The notes below the pieces were generated by a model, which saw nothing but the letters and a program-made list of their open reading frames with translations, did no database searches and was not told the DNA's origin. A program made the translations under genes and the position numbers. This document shows positions 1 to 12,544 of a DNA stretch of 64,000 nt, one piece after another (the first letter of the stretch is position 1; the number at the start of each line of letters is the position of its first letter). The stretch comes from Branchiostoma lanceolatum (taxonomy: Eukaryota > Chordata > Leptocardii > Amphioxiformes > Branchiostomatidae), in assembly GCF_035083965.1 (NCBI RefSeq), contig NC_089736.1, positions 10,688,207 through 10,752,206 on the forward strand, in the 5' to 3' direction.

Positions 1-195
1 CGACAGTCCTATGGCCGCACATGGGTCAATTGTCGTATTGAGGTCACTTGCGCGCCGAATGGCAGTCGCTACAGACCCTTGCGATCTAGCCCCGCCAAAT
101 AATGATAAATGATAAAACTATTATCAGAAATTCAAATGGACTTAAAACAACTATGTTGATGATATAGAAGCATGACCATATTCTTATGTCCACAG

Positions 196-3100
196 GTACC
201 AGTGGAGTGCAGGTATTAAGGACGAGGCCGTGGGCAGCGGTGTGTTCAACCTTTTAACAGACAAAATATGGCACGACACAGACGGGGCCAACTATGCTAT
301 TCTCAACTTACCTGTTACAAAAGATGGAGGTAGATAAAACCTTTTTTGACTTACTTATCATACCGAAATCAAAAATCTATGTTGTCACAAGTGCATTCGC
401 CAAGAAGGTTATGTCTACTATCTCCAACCTATTTAACACAGGACAGGCCGACTTCTATTTAAACTTTTAAGCATTACTGTTTAACCGTTACGCTTAATTT
501 CTTTGCCATTTACGCAGCCCACACCCTACGAGGAGCAGATTATGTGATTTACGTCAGAGCATGGATCTCACCGACTACGTACAAAGACTTCTCTTCTGAT
601 GGAGTCGAGATGGACTTTTCACCTCCTAGCGTTCATCGCTCAACAAAGGTAAAAAAGATAAACTCAATTCCAAAAGCTCTGTACAAATGCGCCAAACTCT
701 ATTTTTTTCGTAGGTAATGTACAGCATAATGTACAAGCAAAACGTGTTCACATTTCAGAGGACTAAAAGGAAGAATTTCTCACAACGAATGCATACAAAA
801 TCATTTTTGTAATTCAACATTTGTGTTGTAGTCTGTATACGCTCTTGTGTGTTAGTATCATTTTCAAACTGTCGTTAGTGTGCCATGGTTTATTCGGAAA
901 CTAAGATAAGCTAACTAGCTGTTTAACATATCCTAACGTTTGTTCTCTTAAGGTCAAAGACCTGATGACTACATCTGCCACAGCAGACATTGACTACACC
1001 ACTCAGACTGCGAAGCTTGTTTGCGGATGGGATGGTGTGTTTTACGACACAGGCAGCGGCATCGAGAGTTTTGAAGTTGCCTATGGCCTGGGACCGAGTG
1101 GTAAATATGTTGTAGTGAAATATTTGTTACTTTTTTTAATGATGCAATTTCTACATACCTCTACCTAACCTACACATTTACTGTCGTTATGAAATTCGAT
1201 TACTCAACACTTCGGAATGAGCTTTTTCAACGTGCCCTTACTAAATCTCCTTCAGACGAGTCTATCTCACCGTACACCGATAATAAGGTCAGCAGCGCAA
1301 CAACAACGCACCAGCTGGATGGTCTATCTCTGAATGAGGGAATAAGATATCACTGCAACGTCCGGGCATTCAACAAAGTACTGCTGTACAGTACAGCCTC
1401 GTCAGACGGTGTGATCGTGGACACGATAGCGCCAACGGCAGGTGTCGTCATGGACGGAGTCGGTATGTTTCTTTTGACCCCATTTGAATGTATAAATCAC
1501 AAAATTTACATCTTCATTTTTCTTTTGAGACTAATCAATTGTCATTTTCAATTGAACAATGGAAAATGCCTTCACCCCTGAGGTTTGGTCATATTCAATA
1601 CGAATGTTTCTGGTGTTGCTCAATGCATATCTTCCCCTTCCTTACAGTTCTTCACGATGTTGAGCACACAAATGTGTCCATGTCCATCTCTGCTTCATGG
1701 CACGGCTTCTGGGACTCCGAGTCGTTTCTTCACCACTACATGTGGTGCCTGGGAACCACTACGACTGCAGCAGAGTGCTCCGTATTGGCGGCTACAGATG
1801 TAGGACTTAGAACCGCTGCAAGGACTCAGCTTAATACGGCACTGGATTCGGGTAATGAGTTACATTATGTTTTGAAACTCTGATATGGAATTAGTTGCGT
1901 TCATTGTAATGAATTCTGTCATGAATGTACATTGTACGAATCATATATATCAGTATCAGTTTGATGACCGTATATGTGCTGCTAGTAAACCCATCGTTGG
2001 ATCTTTTATACATTTAGGTTGAAATTACAAAATGATTTTTAAATCTACCGTTTGTCAGGTGTGGAGTATTACTCGAAGGTTTATGCTGTCGATGCTGCTG
2101 GCATGCAGTCAGATGTCGCCACGTCTGACGGAGTGACCATCGACACGACACCCCCGGTTCCGCTGGAAAAGTTGGAGGTCGGACAGAACATTGTGGAAGA
2201 TTTCTCATTCGAAGACTCACCGAGAGCTATCCGCGTGGACTCGAGAGACGGGCTGAACTTCAGTTCACTACCTTCTTTTACGTCATCACACTGGACCATT
2301 GGAGGAAGATCAAGCGCTGCGGTTCTGAACGGGTCTGTAGGAGATCACGGGAGCAATGTCCTGTACCTAGCAGGTTCCCTCTCACAGCTGCTTACTACAA
2401 ACACAGGCAGCAAGTACAGACTCACATTATCACTCCTCCACAACCCCTTCGTACAGAACAAGAGGTCAGACGAAGAAGTCCTGATACAAGCTCCTGGGAT
2501 CAGCAAGGTTGTTCAACTGTACCGCCGACCTGGTCGACATGATTCAAAGAACGCGAACCGGTGGCAAAAAGCTACGATCTTCTTCACAGCAACGAGCGCG
2601 TCGTCCTCTATTTCTGTAGAAACGCCGGGAAGAACGAGGGGGATCCTCGTGGACAATGTTGACGTTCGGCTGTGCAACGTCATGGAGGCCCAGGAAGGAA
2701 TGATGAGCAACAACAGCGTCCATGTCGAACTTCAGATCATCCATGGCCTGTCTTCAGTGTTCGCCAGCTGGGGATTTGTGGACATGGAGAGTCCCATCGT
2801 TGACTACCTGTGGGCTATAGGTATGTCTACTACTTCACTATTGTCATTGCAGTATCAGATATCTACTCCCCGAATGCTACATGTGTGACGGGTTACATGA
2901 AGTGCATCATTATTTACAAACCTGGATGTGTTCTATATGTAATAGCTTGTTTTATACAGTGACACAAAGTACATTTTTGTCAACAGGCACAGTACAAGGA
3001 GGGACCCAACTGCAGGCCTTCCGCTCTGTTGGAACCAGTGACCAAGCAATCAACAGTAACTTGACCCTAACCCAAGGATCAAACGTCTACGTGACTGTCG

Positions 3101-4997
3101 TGGCCGTCAACGCAGTTGGACTACGCAGCGTGGTGCATTCGCAACCGTCTTTGGTGGACAAAACACCGCCGGTCATTTCCTTCGTTCGGGATGGCTCCAG
3201 TGACATGGGTAAGTTTTTAAAAATCTCACAACTGTGGATATGAAAGATCAAATCATATCACTTACTTGGGTTCTTTATAGTAAATAGGGTGAATTACTAA
3301 TGAATCGCTATTTGCATAATACTATTCGTATACGGTATGTACGTGTTTAATTAAATGTTCTCTCTTGTATTCCAGATGTCGACTTCCAAAGTGGCAACGT
3401 CATTTCAGCAAACTGGGTTGCTACAGATCCGGAAAGCGGAATAAGCAGGATCGAGTGGGCAATAGGTACATGATACCTCTGTTTGTCTACAATATCAAGT
3501 CTGTCATTCATTCAATATGTTCAATCTATAGCTCCTTTATAGACATCACAAAACTAACGAACCAAATAATCACTTGATCTCCTACCACAGGCATGGAGCC
3601 CGGGTCTTCTTCAATCAGTGATTACACTGTGTCTGAAAACTCCGGTAGTGCTTCGAAGTCGGTGAGTGGTCTTTCCCACGGACAGACAGTCTACGTCACC
3701 GTGAGATGCCACAACAACGTGGGTCTGTACTCCACCATGTCGTCCGACGGCGTCACCATAGTGACGAGCCCGCCTAGCACGGCCGCAGCACAGCTAAGTG
3801 TGCTGACTCGCTCAGAGACACACTATCCCACACGAGGCAACCACCAGTCACAAACGGACATGCTGCACCTGTCATGGGGCGGATTCACTGACACAACAGG
3901 CATAGCAGCTTACCAGGTATACTTCTTCTACTTCTTTCTTCTTCTTAGAAACCCCCATCGGGCCAAAGGACAAAGTTTGAGGGTGGAAGTCGTCGGATTC
4001 TGCAGAATTGATTCATAGCTAATCCATAAGCCGTAAAGTTTTCACCAGATGCTTTTGCACATCTCCCTGAAGTTAACTCAGCCTGCAAATCGTATTTGAC
4101 GAGGCTAATTGAATCCAACAAATAAAACAGTTTCACAGGACGTACACAAATTAGACGATAGTTTCGCAGTGCAGGAAAAAACTCCTAACTGGACCATTGC
4201 AAAATCATTAGCCTATTCATTGGTATAGTAAACTCATAAGTAGACAGTGCAAGATAAGATACAGCATGTGACTGCCACACAAAGGTATCAACATGTTTCA
4301 TTCTATGCAGTATGCCCTGGAGGGACCGGGAGTGGACGAGACAACTTGGTCCAGTCTGAGTCCCTATGGAGACACCAGTACTTTACTTGGCCTTGATCTT
4401 CAGCCAGCCAGCTACAAGGTGTTTCTCCGCGCCGTCAACAATGTCCAGATGGAGAGTGCATCACTCCAGGCTGAGGTCCAGATCACCACCACCAGCCCGT
4501 CTCTGTCAGGTATTACAACTTTTATACAATCACATGTTTATGGTTAACTTTATATGTAACTCAAAAACCATAGCGTTTTCTTGGTTCAAAGTTTTCCATG
4601 CTCGTTTAACAATTTGTGAATGCAATGATCGTACATATACCATGTAGAGACAGACTGTTGCTGGTTTGGCACATGTCATTGTCGTAAATATCATAGATAC
4701 CCCATCTGACGTTCACATTGGTTTTCAGGGGCTTCAAATGTGACCCACAGCTGGGAAGATGGAAACGTCACCGCGGTGATTGACTGGGAAGGAGTCTTTG
4801 ATGCAGCAACAGACCTTGTGTACGAGATCACCATTGGGACAACCCTTGGCGGAAATGACGTCCAACAGTGGGTGGAGACCGTGGAGACCAACATCAAAGT
4901 AGGACCGGTGGATCCTACTAAGCACCACTTCGGAACCATCACTGCCATCAACCCAGTCGGGATGTATGAAAACGTACTCTTTGATTTCTATCGTTAA
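196..4997 (+). CDS. Large fibronectin-III-like modular extracellular protein, 3' part (11 exons)
   Basis: Exons by splice sites: 196-329, 518-648, 953-1100, 1256-1462, 1648-1851, 2059-2820, 2987-3208, 3376-3465, 3591-3916, 4311-4509, 4729-4997; the last ends in TAA. All phases join cleanly, about 897 codons; the 5' end lies outside the window. Repeated modules run from a Trp strand (SASWHGFWDSES, FASWGFVDMES) through YVTVRCHNNVGLYS-type strands to a closing SSDGVTIDTTPPV motif, as in fibronectin-III/Ig-like ectodomain proteins. The large exon 2059-2820 also carries about 170 residues starting VEDFSFEDSP and ending RGILVDNVDVRLC, which resembles a DUF642/galactose-binding jelly roll. Most introns are phase 1, the usual phase for shuffled extracellular modules. 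No transmembrane segment is visible in this part. Function and ligand unknown; a cell-surface or matrix role is inferred. Exon structure is well supported, the domain names less so. Confidence 0.85.
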
Positions 4998-5550
4998 ACG
5001 CCATTGGCATAGACAACCATATACAAAAGAACGTAGACACCGTGAGCATACTATACATTCATGCAGCCATCTACAAAAGAAATATGTCAATCATTTTCAA
5101 GTAACTGTTCTTCTTTGTTCTTTACGTTTGTAAAAGGTACTGTTGACAGTAATGGGTTTCATTGTTATCCGTTAAACATTGAGCTTAAGCTATCATATAA
5201 TGATTTACAAAACAAATGTGTTCATCAGTTTAAAGTTCCTGCACTGTTTTGTTCTATACGTTGGTAGACTATTGATGGTAAAGGCTGCTTTCTTTGTGTA
5301 TACATATCCGTTAGACACTGAGCATAAACGATTATATAATCAACTACAAAAGAATTATGTTATTCACTTAAAACATACTGCACTTCTTAAATATTTTGTT
5401 TTATCCGTTGGTAGAACGTACTGTTGATGGTAAAGGCTTCCATTGTTATCCGTTAGACACTGAGCATAAACAATCATATAATGATTTACAAAACAAATGT
5501 GTTCATCACTTTAAAGTTACTACTATTTTTTGTTCAATACGTTTGCTAGG
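4972..5550 (+). repeat. Minisatellite, about 135-150 bp period, abutting the stop codon
   Basis: Three clear copies begin near 5130, 5263 and 5411. They share GTACTGTTGATGG, ATCCGTTAGACACTGAGC and ATGATTTACAAAACAAATG with small indels. A weaker copy from about 4972 includes the last codons and stop of the upstream gene and the 3' UTR (ATCTACAAAAGAAATATG near 5065), so the array seems to have grown out of the gene's end. The three copies are clear; the origin is tentative. Confidence 0.75.
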
Positions 5551-7124
5551 TAGTGCTATTGGCAATAATATGTGTTTCTATTGTTTACTAGTAAAAGCAT
5601 AAATACTAAATAAGGTATCAGTGGTCAGGAGATAGTAATAGTCTGACTCGCAAATTATTCTCAGTAAAAACCCAAATATGCACGTATATATTATTCTACT
5701 AGAGCGATAGATCGTTAAGATAAAATTATCATTCCTTGCTACAAAATTATATCGGAGGCTAAGGTTTATTTACATACTTTGCCATGTCGCTCATTATATA
5801 ATTTCTTCACTCTATAGTTCTTCATTCCACAGAGAACTCTGGCTATTCACATAGCTGTTCTGTCTGTTATAGAATATTCATTCTGTAGAAAAAAAGGGTT
5901 CTAACTGCTAAGCATTGACAACGTTGTTAGAAGGTGTTTAAAACAAGGTTTTTATTCTGTAGAGCAAAATATCTCTTGCTATTCACACGGATGTTCTCTC
6001 TGTTTTAAAATCTGTTATACCTGTTATGATTTTATTTTATCTTTTTATTCTGATCTGTAGAGTAAAAACGTGCAGCGTAAATACAAGAGCATGTATTTGT
6101 AAACTATAGAAAATTTCGAACTGACCAGATAGTGTGTGTGGCTGGTGACGGATTCATTATTGTATCAACAAGCGAACTTTTGCCATTTTGCAATAAAGCG
6201 GGATAAAAACCACCTGTGTGAGCATTGGTTATGATTCATGGTGATAACTAAAAATGGGAACACTAGCTACACTTACATCTAGCTATTTCACATCTACGTC
6301 ATCTACTATACCAGTTATCATTTCGTACTCTTTCAAAGCATAGGCAGGAGAGCAACATTCTATAAATTCACAGCCCGTAGAAAAGGCTGGAGGGGCAGAT
6401 GATACTGGATGCTACCATGGTCCCTGGCCGTCAACCAAATGAGGATGTGACTAAACAAAGATAAAGGGATAGTCTACCACCAGCACTAGGAGTTCTCCAA
6501 CTCGAAACCACAAGAAAGACCCCCGAAACGACATATCATTCACATTCCATAATCAGTAACAATTCAAAGATCATATTTGAAAGTTACACGATTCTTATGT
6601 TAGAGGATTTTGATACTGTATCAGTAGCTATGGGCCGTGCTGTATGGCAAGCTGCAATGGGATGAGCAGAGGCCATTATCAGATGGACATCCGTTCTGCC
6701 AAACATCTACATGTGTAGGGTGTAACTAGGTCACTGTGTTGTTCATTAGAAAAAGGGATGAGACTCACTTGAAATTCGTTGCTAAATCATCAGATGGCAA
6801 AAAAAATATGATAAACATGTATGTTATGATAAATTGGTCGGATTCTGGGTACCACTTTTCCTTGGGGGAGCGCATGTAGCTAGCTGTATTGAAAATCTAG
6901 ATCTCGGGAATAAATGTAAGTAACCGGGTGAAAGATTTCATCATTGCCTGAGAGTCTTAGACACGGAGCAACGAAAAAAAAGACGTGATGTAGATTGTTA
7001 TGATAAAATGGTTGGAGTAACCCTGTTAAAACTCACAACAAATGGAGGTTTGTTGCTTCAAGAAGCCCATGCTTTCTCAGTAAATAAAGCACCACAGACA
7101 AAGCCTTAGAACTGATGACTCAAT
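5551..7124. other. AT-rich intergenic stretch, nothing recognised
   Basis: No exon with plausible splice sites, no long frame and no clear repeat was found on either strand. It may hold the rest of the 3' UTR of the upstream gene. Confidence 0.5.
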
Positions 7125-8690
7125 GATATAACTGTCTCCAAACAATCATCTTGATGATACAAGACATTGCTTCACGCTTCTGAGCATCAGGGTCAACCTG
7201 TTGAAGGTCAACCCCCCTTTCAATACAGGGGAAGGCCATCGAGAGACGTAGGCTTTCTCAGTAAAGAAGTTACCTGGGGCGAGGAGATGATTGGATCGAG
7301 ATGACACGCAGGGGCCATGCAGGCAGGTGTTTTAATTGGCCATGTCAGATTACGTATTGGCATTTTAGCAGCTAGGTCATTGACGTCAAAGCAAACAACA
7401 CAGAGCTCACTAATGACATGCCATAGTTTTATGTTAGAGAACGATTTGCTTTAAACACCTCAGGAAAAGACGTAGGACTGTATGTGTGCGAGTATTTTCA
7501 TACAATTATCTCCATACTATATGCCATTGCTTTACTTAGGACTAATAATTAAATATGCAACTATCTCCAAACGGTCATCTTGGTGATAAGGGACATTGTT
7601 TTACGCTTGATATAATCAGGGCCAACTGTCCCTTTTCAAAGCAAGAGAAGGCTGTTATTGCGTTCTGTTCATCGAGAGGCGTTGGCTTTCTCAGCAAAGG
7701 AGTTACCTGGGGCGAAGAGATAATTGGACATGTCGACACGCAAGGGCCAGGCAGGTGTTTTAATTGGCCATGGGGAAATTTTGTCCGATTACGTATTGTT
7801 CGTTTAACGCGCAGTTTAATGGTCACAACAAGGTTTTTTTTGCAGGTAAGATACATATAGTATCTAGGTCATTGACGTCGAGGGAAACAGCTCAAAGCTT
7901 ACTAATGACATACCAGAGTTTTCATGCAAGGGAACTGCTTGTTTTTAAGATATGCATCGATTTCTCATTAAAATAATTACATAGGGCCAGGCATGTGTTG
8001 AATTGGCCATTACGTATTGTTCATTTAACGTGAACTATATGAAGGCCACAACAAGGTTTTTGTAGGTCAGATATTGCTAGGTCATTGACGTCGAGGCAAG
8101 CAGCACAAAGCTTAAGCTTACCAATGACATGCCAGAGGTTTCGTGAACGGTTTGTATTAAACACCTCAGGCAAAGACGTAGGACTGTAGACTCTATGTGC
8201 GATTATTTTCATACAATTATCTCCATACTATATGCCATTGCTTTACTTAGGACCAATAGCTCAATATTCAACCATCTCCAAACGGTCACCTTGGTTATAA
8301 GGGACAGTGCTTTACGCTTCAGATCATCAGGGTCAACTGCCCCCTTTCAAAGCAAGAGAAGGCTGTTCTAGCGTTCTTTTCATGGAGAGGCGTAGGCTTT
8401 CTCAGTAAAGGAGTTACCTGGGGCGAAGAGATAATTGGATCGAGATGACATCTCGACACGCAAGGGCCAGGCAGGTGTTTTAATTGGCCATGTCACATTA
8501 CGTATTGTTCATTTAACGTGAACTTTCTAAAGGCCACAAGGTTTTTTTGGGTCATTGACATCGCAACTTCAGCAATGTCAGGCAAACAGCACAACGCCTA
8601 AGCTTACCAAGGACAAGCCAGAGTTTTCATGTAAGGAAAGGGGTTTGCTTTAAAAACATGCATTGTTTTCTCATTAAAGCAATTACATTG
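7125..8690. repeat. Long-period tandem repeat (three copies, 430 and 713 bp apart)
   Basis: Copies start near 7131, 7561 and 8274 with CTCCAAACGGTCATCTTGG-like sequence. Each contains GGCTTTCTCAGTAAAGGAG, TTACCTGGGGCGAAGAGAT, GGTGTTTTAATTGGCCATG and GGTCATTGACGTC. The middle copy holds an internal duplication of the GGCCAGGCAGGTG...GGCCAT part at about 7980-8090, which explains its greater length. Copy 1 contains a perfect CRE-like palindrome TGACGTCA at 7381-7388. Short frames inside it differ between copies and do not look coding. Confidence 0.8.
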
Positions 8691-9094
8691 GGAAAAGCGT
8701 TGATTTTGTCCATCGATCAACTCAAAAGAATATAAGAATAAGACAAAGATGAACCCCATGGGTCCAACTGATATTCGGATGTTTGTCTGTGTGCCTGTGT
8801 GTGTATCTGTCTGCCTGTGTTTCGACCTACTTCAGCCAGCATAGCCCAAGAAGCTTTAGGATTGTAATGATTTCTATGCCTCCTAGCAGCTCTCCTTAGT
8901 ACTGCATGTGGTAAAACGTCTGGGTCTTATGCTCGCTTATTTATCTATTTGTCTGAACCTTTGTTTATTCATTACAGGCTCAAATAAGTCTTTAGTGAGG
9001 AGGTAAGGGTCAGGCAGAACATGCAGATTGTCTTATTGATGGTGAAGTATAAAAGTACCACTTATCGTGCTAAAGGTGATGCAATATTCGAAGC

Positions 9095-9190
9095 ATGAGA
9101 GTGCCAGTATTGAAGCAATAGAAGGTAACGTCTCAAGAAGCCTAGGCTTTCTCAGTAAAGGTATGACCTGGAGCGAAGACATTTTCTGCA
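9095..9190. repeat. Detached, diverged fragment of the 7.1-8.7 kb repeat
   Basis: AGGCTTTCTCAGTAAAGG followed by TGACCTGGAGCGAAGACAT matches the core of the long-period repeat about 750 bp upstream. It is flanked by unrelated sequence. Confidence 0.6.
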
Positions 9191-10341
9191 TAGCTGGATT
9201 TATGACAAAGGACACTCCTTTGTGTAGGGATGCCACCCGAGGGTCAAGCCAGTGGTCTGATGACACACGGGATATAATTTGTCACACCACTCATTGTCCA
9301 TCTGACGTATACTTAAAGGGCGCAACCTTTCTTTACGGTTTTCGGAGCCGGAGGTCATTTTTGATTGTACTCTTTTGATTGTAGCGAGGCGATCAATGTA
9401 CGTTGCTATGTAGACCAAATATAAGACATCACAGACAAATGCTTAGTTACTGTATTGTGAAACCTACATACATAATGCAAATCCTTGACGATGTATGTAT
9501 TATCCTTTTTTATTCATCTTTTGTACGTTTTTTTTTTTTTTTACTTCTGTGTGCTTGTAGTTGTAGAACACCTTTTGTAAGTCACTGTACTTTATGTGAC
9601 AGTAAAGAATCCACTGATGTTGGATGGATCATCTAGGTTAGATTTGCGTTAGGATAGGCACATCTGTGTGAAGATAACTTGAGCAAACTGTATATGAAAA
9701 AAAATACTTCACATCCTTAAATCAACACATCTATCGTGTAACAGTAAGTTACTTTTCTTGTAGATTGAGTAGGAAAGAAGTGTCTGGCTTCACGCCGTAA
9801 ATAAATGCCCTTGTAGAAGGATTGATTGGACAAAACTGGGAGTATTATCATTCGCAATGATGTGTTTATTCCGCCATACAAAAACACATGTACACAGTGA
9901 GTAAACATCCTTTTCAGAACCTACAAACAAAAGAACAGCTAGAAGAAATACAGGTTTGGTAGGTTGCACAACGAGTCAGTAACCTCTAACCTTTGACATC
10001 TTTAATTGCTACTCAAATGATAAGTGTGTGTCTTTACCAATTAGCTCCAGCTCAGTAGTTGATCATTATTGTCAGACTCTAGAATACATAATAGAGATTG
10101 TCATAAAAACTACTTTCAAGACATCGAACATAGAATGGATAGAACCAAGATGCTTGATATCATGTAATATTGACACCATAACTACTGTTGATCAAAGTAT
10201 CATAAACCAAAATAATGTAACATGTGACAGATACTGAACACCAAATCCTAAAATGACCAAATTAATTTTAAAAAGCGTACACTGAATTTGTACAACATTG
10301 AGGCCATTCGAACTTGTCATTGTGTTTTTGAAGTCGAAAAA
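9191..10341. other. Intergenic, no gene seen
   Basis: Contains a poly-T run near 9529-9542 and a TTTATT (AATAAA on the minus strand) at 9865-9870. That could end a long 3' UTR of the minus-strand stanniocalcin-like gene, but it is 1.1 kb from the stop. No coding exon was recognised. Confidence 0.4.
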
Positions 10342-10795
10342 GATGTCCTTTGTCGATATGGAAAATATATCATATACTTGTACATGTATGTCGTTATTGA
10401 AGTCTGTCGAAAATGATGCTATTTACTTGTATGTCAATATGGAAGTCCGTCGAAAGGGATATCATATACTTGTATGTTGATATGGAAGTCTCTCAAAAAT
10501 ATACCATATACGTGTATGTTGTTATTGAAGTCTGTCGAAAAGGATGTAATACTTGTATGTCGATATGGAAGTCTGTCGAAAAGGATGTCATATACTGGTA
10601 TGTCGATATGGAAGTCTGTCGAAAAGGGTCTCATATACTTGTATGTCTATATGGAAGTTTGTCGAAAAATAAACCATATATGCTTGTATGTCGTTATTGA
10701 AGTCTGTCAAAAAGAATTGCCATATACATATGTATGTCGATATGAGAGTCTGTCAAAAAGAGGATGTCATGTACTCCTATATGTCGATATGGGCA
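10342..10795. repeat. Minisatellite, about 44-bp unit, about 10 copies
   Basis: The unit begins TGTCGATATGGAAGTCTGTC and continues with GAAAAGGATGTCATATACT. Variants alternate TCGATATGG and TCGTTATTG. Copy boundaries slide by 1-4 bp, so the open frames across it on both strands are repeat artefacts. Confidence 0.9.
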
Positions 10796-10960
10796 GAGAT
10801 GTATTCTTCTTTTTTCTTGTCTCGTCATCTCAGCCTAGGAAGAAAAGCAAAATCATATTCAATACAATGCAGTTTCTCAAGTACAAAGTGTCAAAACATT
10901 CTTATGTACAAAGTGTCAAAACATGTTTATGTACAAAGTGAGACAGGGAGGCTTCTATTT

Positions 10961-12491
10961 TTACTTACCTGGGACACAGCACTTCCTCCCAGCGGGTCCT
11001 CCACACATCTCAGTCTGGTACTCGCCGTGACAATAGTTACTGTCCATCTTACACTGACCACCCGCGTTAGAACACTTACTGTCTCCGGCGGACCACGTCC
11101 CTTGGTTCGATTCACCTGGTGGTTCAAGATGAAAGATCACCGTCAGTAAGTATAACAGACTATTCAATGTGTGAAGTTTACGACTTGGTTTAAAATGTAC
11201 TGGACGGTTTACTTACTCTTCTATCTAGCTAATACAAGAAACGTATATGTCCAGTGTTAAGAAGACGAAATATAGCTATCAACTTGAGGATGGCTAGGCG
11301 AAGCAAAACAAATCTTCGTTTCATAAACTACATGATGGTTGTATAGAGATGTTTGACATCAGAATGTTGTAGAATAAAAAATTGTATGTATATGGCAACT
11401 GTTTATATAACGTCTGACTGTTTCAAAATCTTATCCAGTTGCTTGAGTAATTATTTTTGGCGTAACTGTTTATATACTCCCTAGCCAGCTAACTCCTCTG
11501 GCATGTTATCTGTCTATTTTGCCAATTTCTACTATTATTAGCGACACGTGGAGCCTAGCTGTTATAGGCTAATGTATGATAGTGGCAACATTCCTGGATC
11601 AAAAATAAGAAGGTATGACAGGCGGAGGAAACAAGACTTACACGAAGAGTCGCACGCAAGGCAGCATTTCCTAAGCGCGTTGCCGCCGCACTTGTTGTCC
11701 TCGTACCCTGCGGTACACGTCCTTACGGAGTAGTCCTGGCACTTCCCTCCCTGACTGGTGCACTGGGAGTCTGCAGAGGACGACTGGTCCACGACTGCAA
11801 GAACAATTAAACAGCTAAGACGATATACTATGTCGAAGTAATGTCCTTTAAAAGCCATTGTGGCTAATATTCTACATACAGGAGCATGTTCACACTAGAC
11901 GCACAATGTACTTTCACAATGCCGATTTTGCATCTATGTATCTCACCCTTAGCCTTCTGCTTCAGCTGGGTTGTTGCTAAGCTGCTGAACTTGAGCTTGT
12001 AGCGAGTTCCTCCCTCGAACTTGTGACATCGGCATAGGATGGTGGAGAGCTCTTGGTGGAAGCGCCAATCACTCACCACATCGAAGACGTACCAGGCGGC
12101 GAAGTCGTCCTGAAATATGAAAAGTCGTCTTAGTTTTATTTTTTCAAAAATCCCAAGTACCCCGTGCATGATGTCGCTGTACAGGATGTAATATACATAT
12201 ATACAAGTGTATCTGTATATGCGTGAAAGCATGTGTGTCTCTCTAGATCTCTGTATATGTATGTATGTGTGTGTGTGTTTGTGTGTGTGTGTTTCTGTGC
12301 GTTATGGTGTTTAACTATCTCTTTCAGTATGTCTGTGTGTATGTATTTATTTTTGCGTGTATATGTATGTATGTATGTATGTATGTCTGTGCGCGCATGT
12401 GTCTGTGTGTATGTATGTGTATATATATGTTTGCATGTATGTATGTGTGTACGTGTGTGTGTGTACGCGCGCGTGTGTGTGTCACTGTGTG

Positions 12492-12544
<53 letters not shown>

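Noticed and set aside
1-195. Possible coding at the window start
   Set aside because: No frame with splice sites joined to the exon at 196; treated as intron.
10413-10941. Plus-strand frames with repeated MEVCRK-type motifs
   Set aside because: Translations of the 44-bp minisatellite with no splice or start context.
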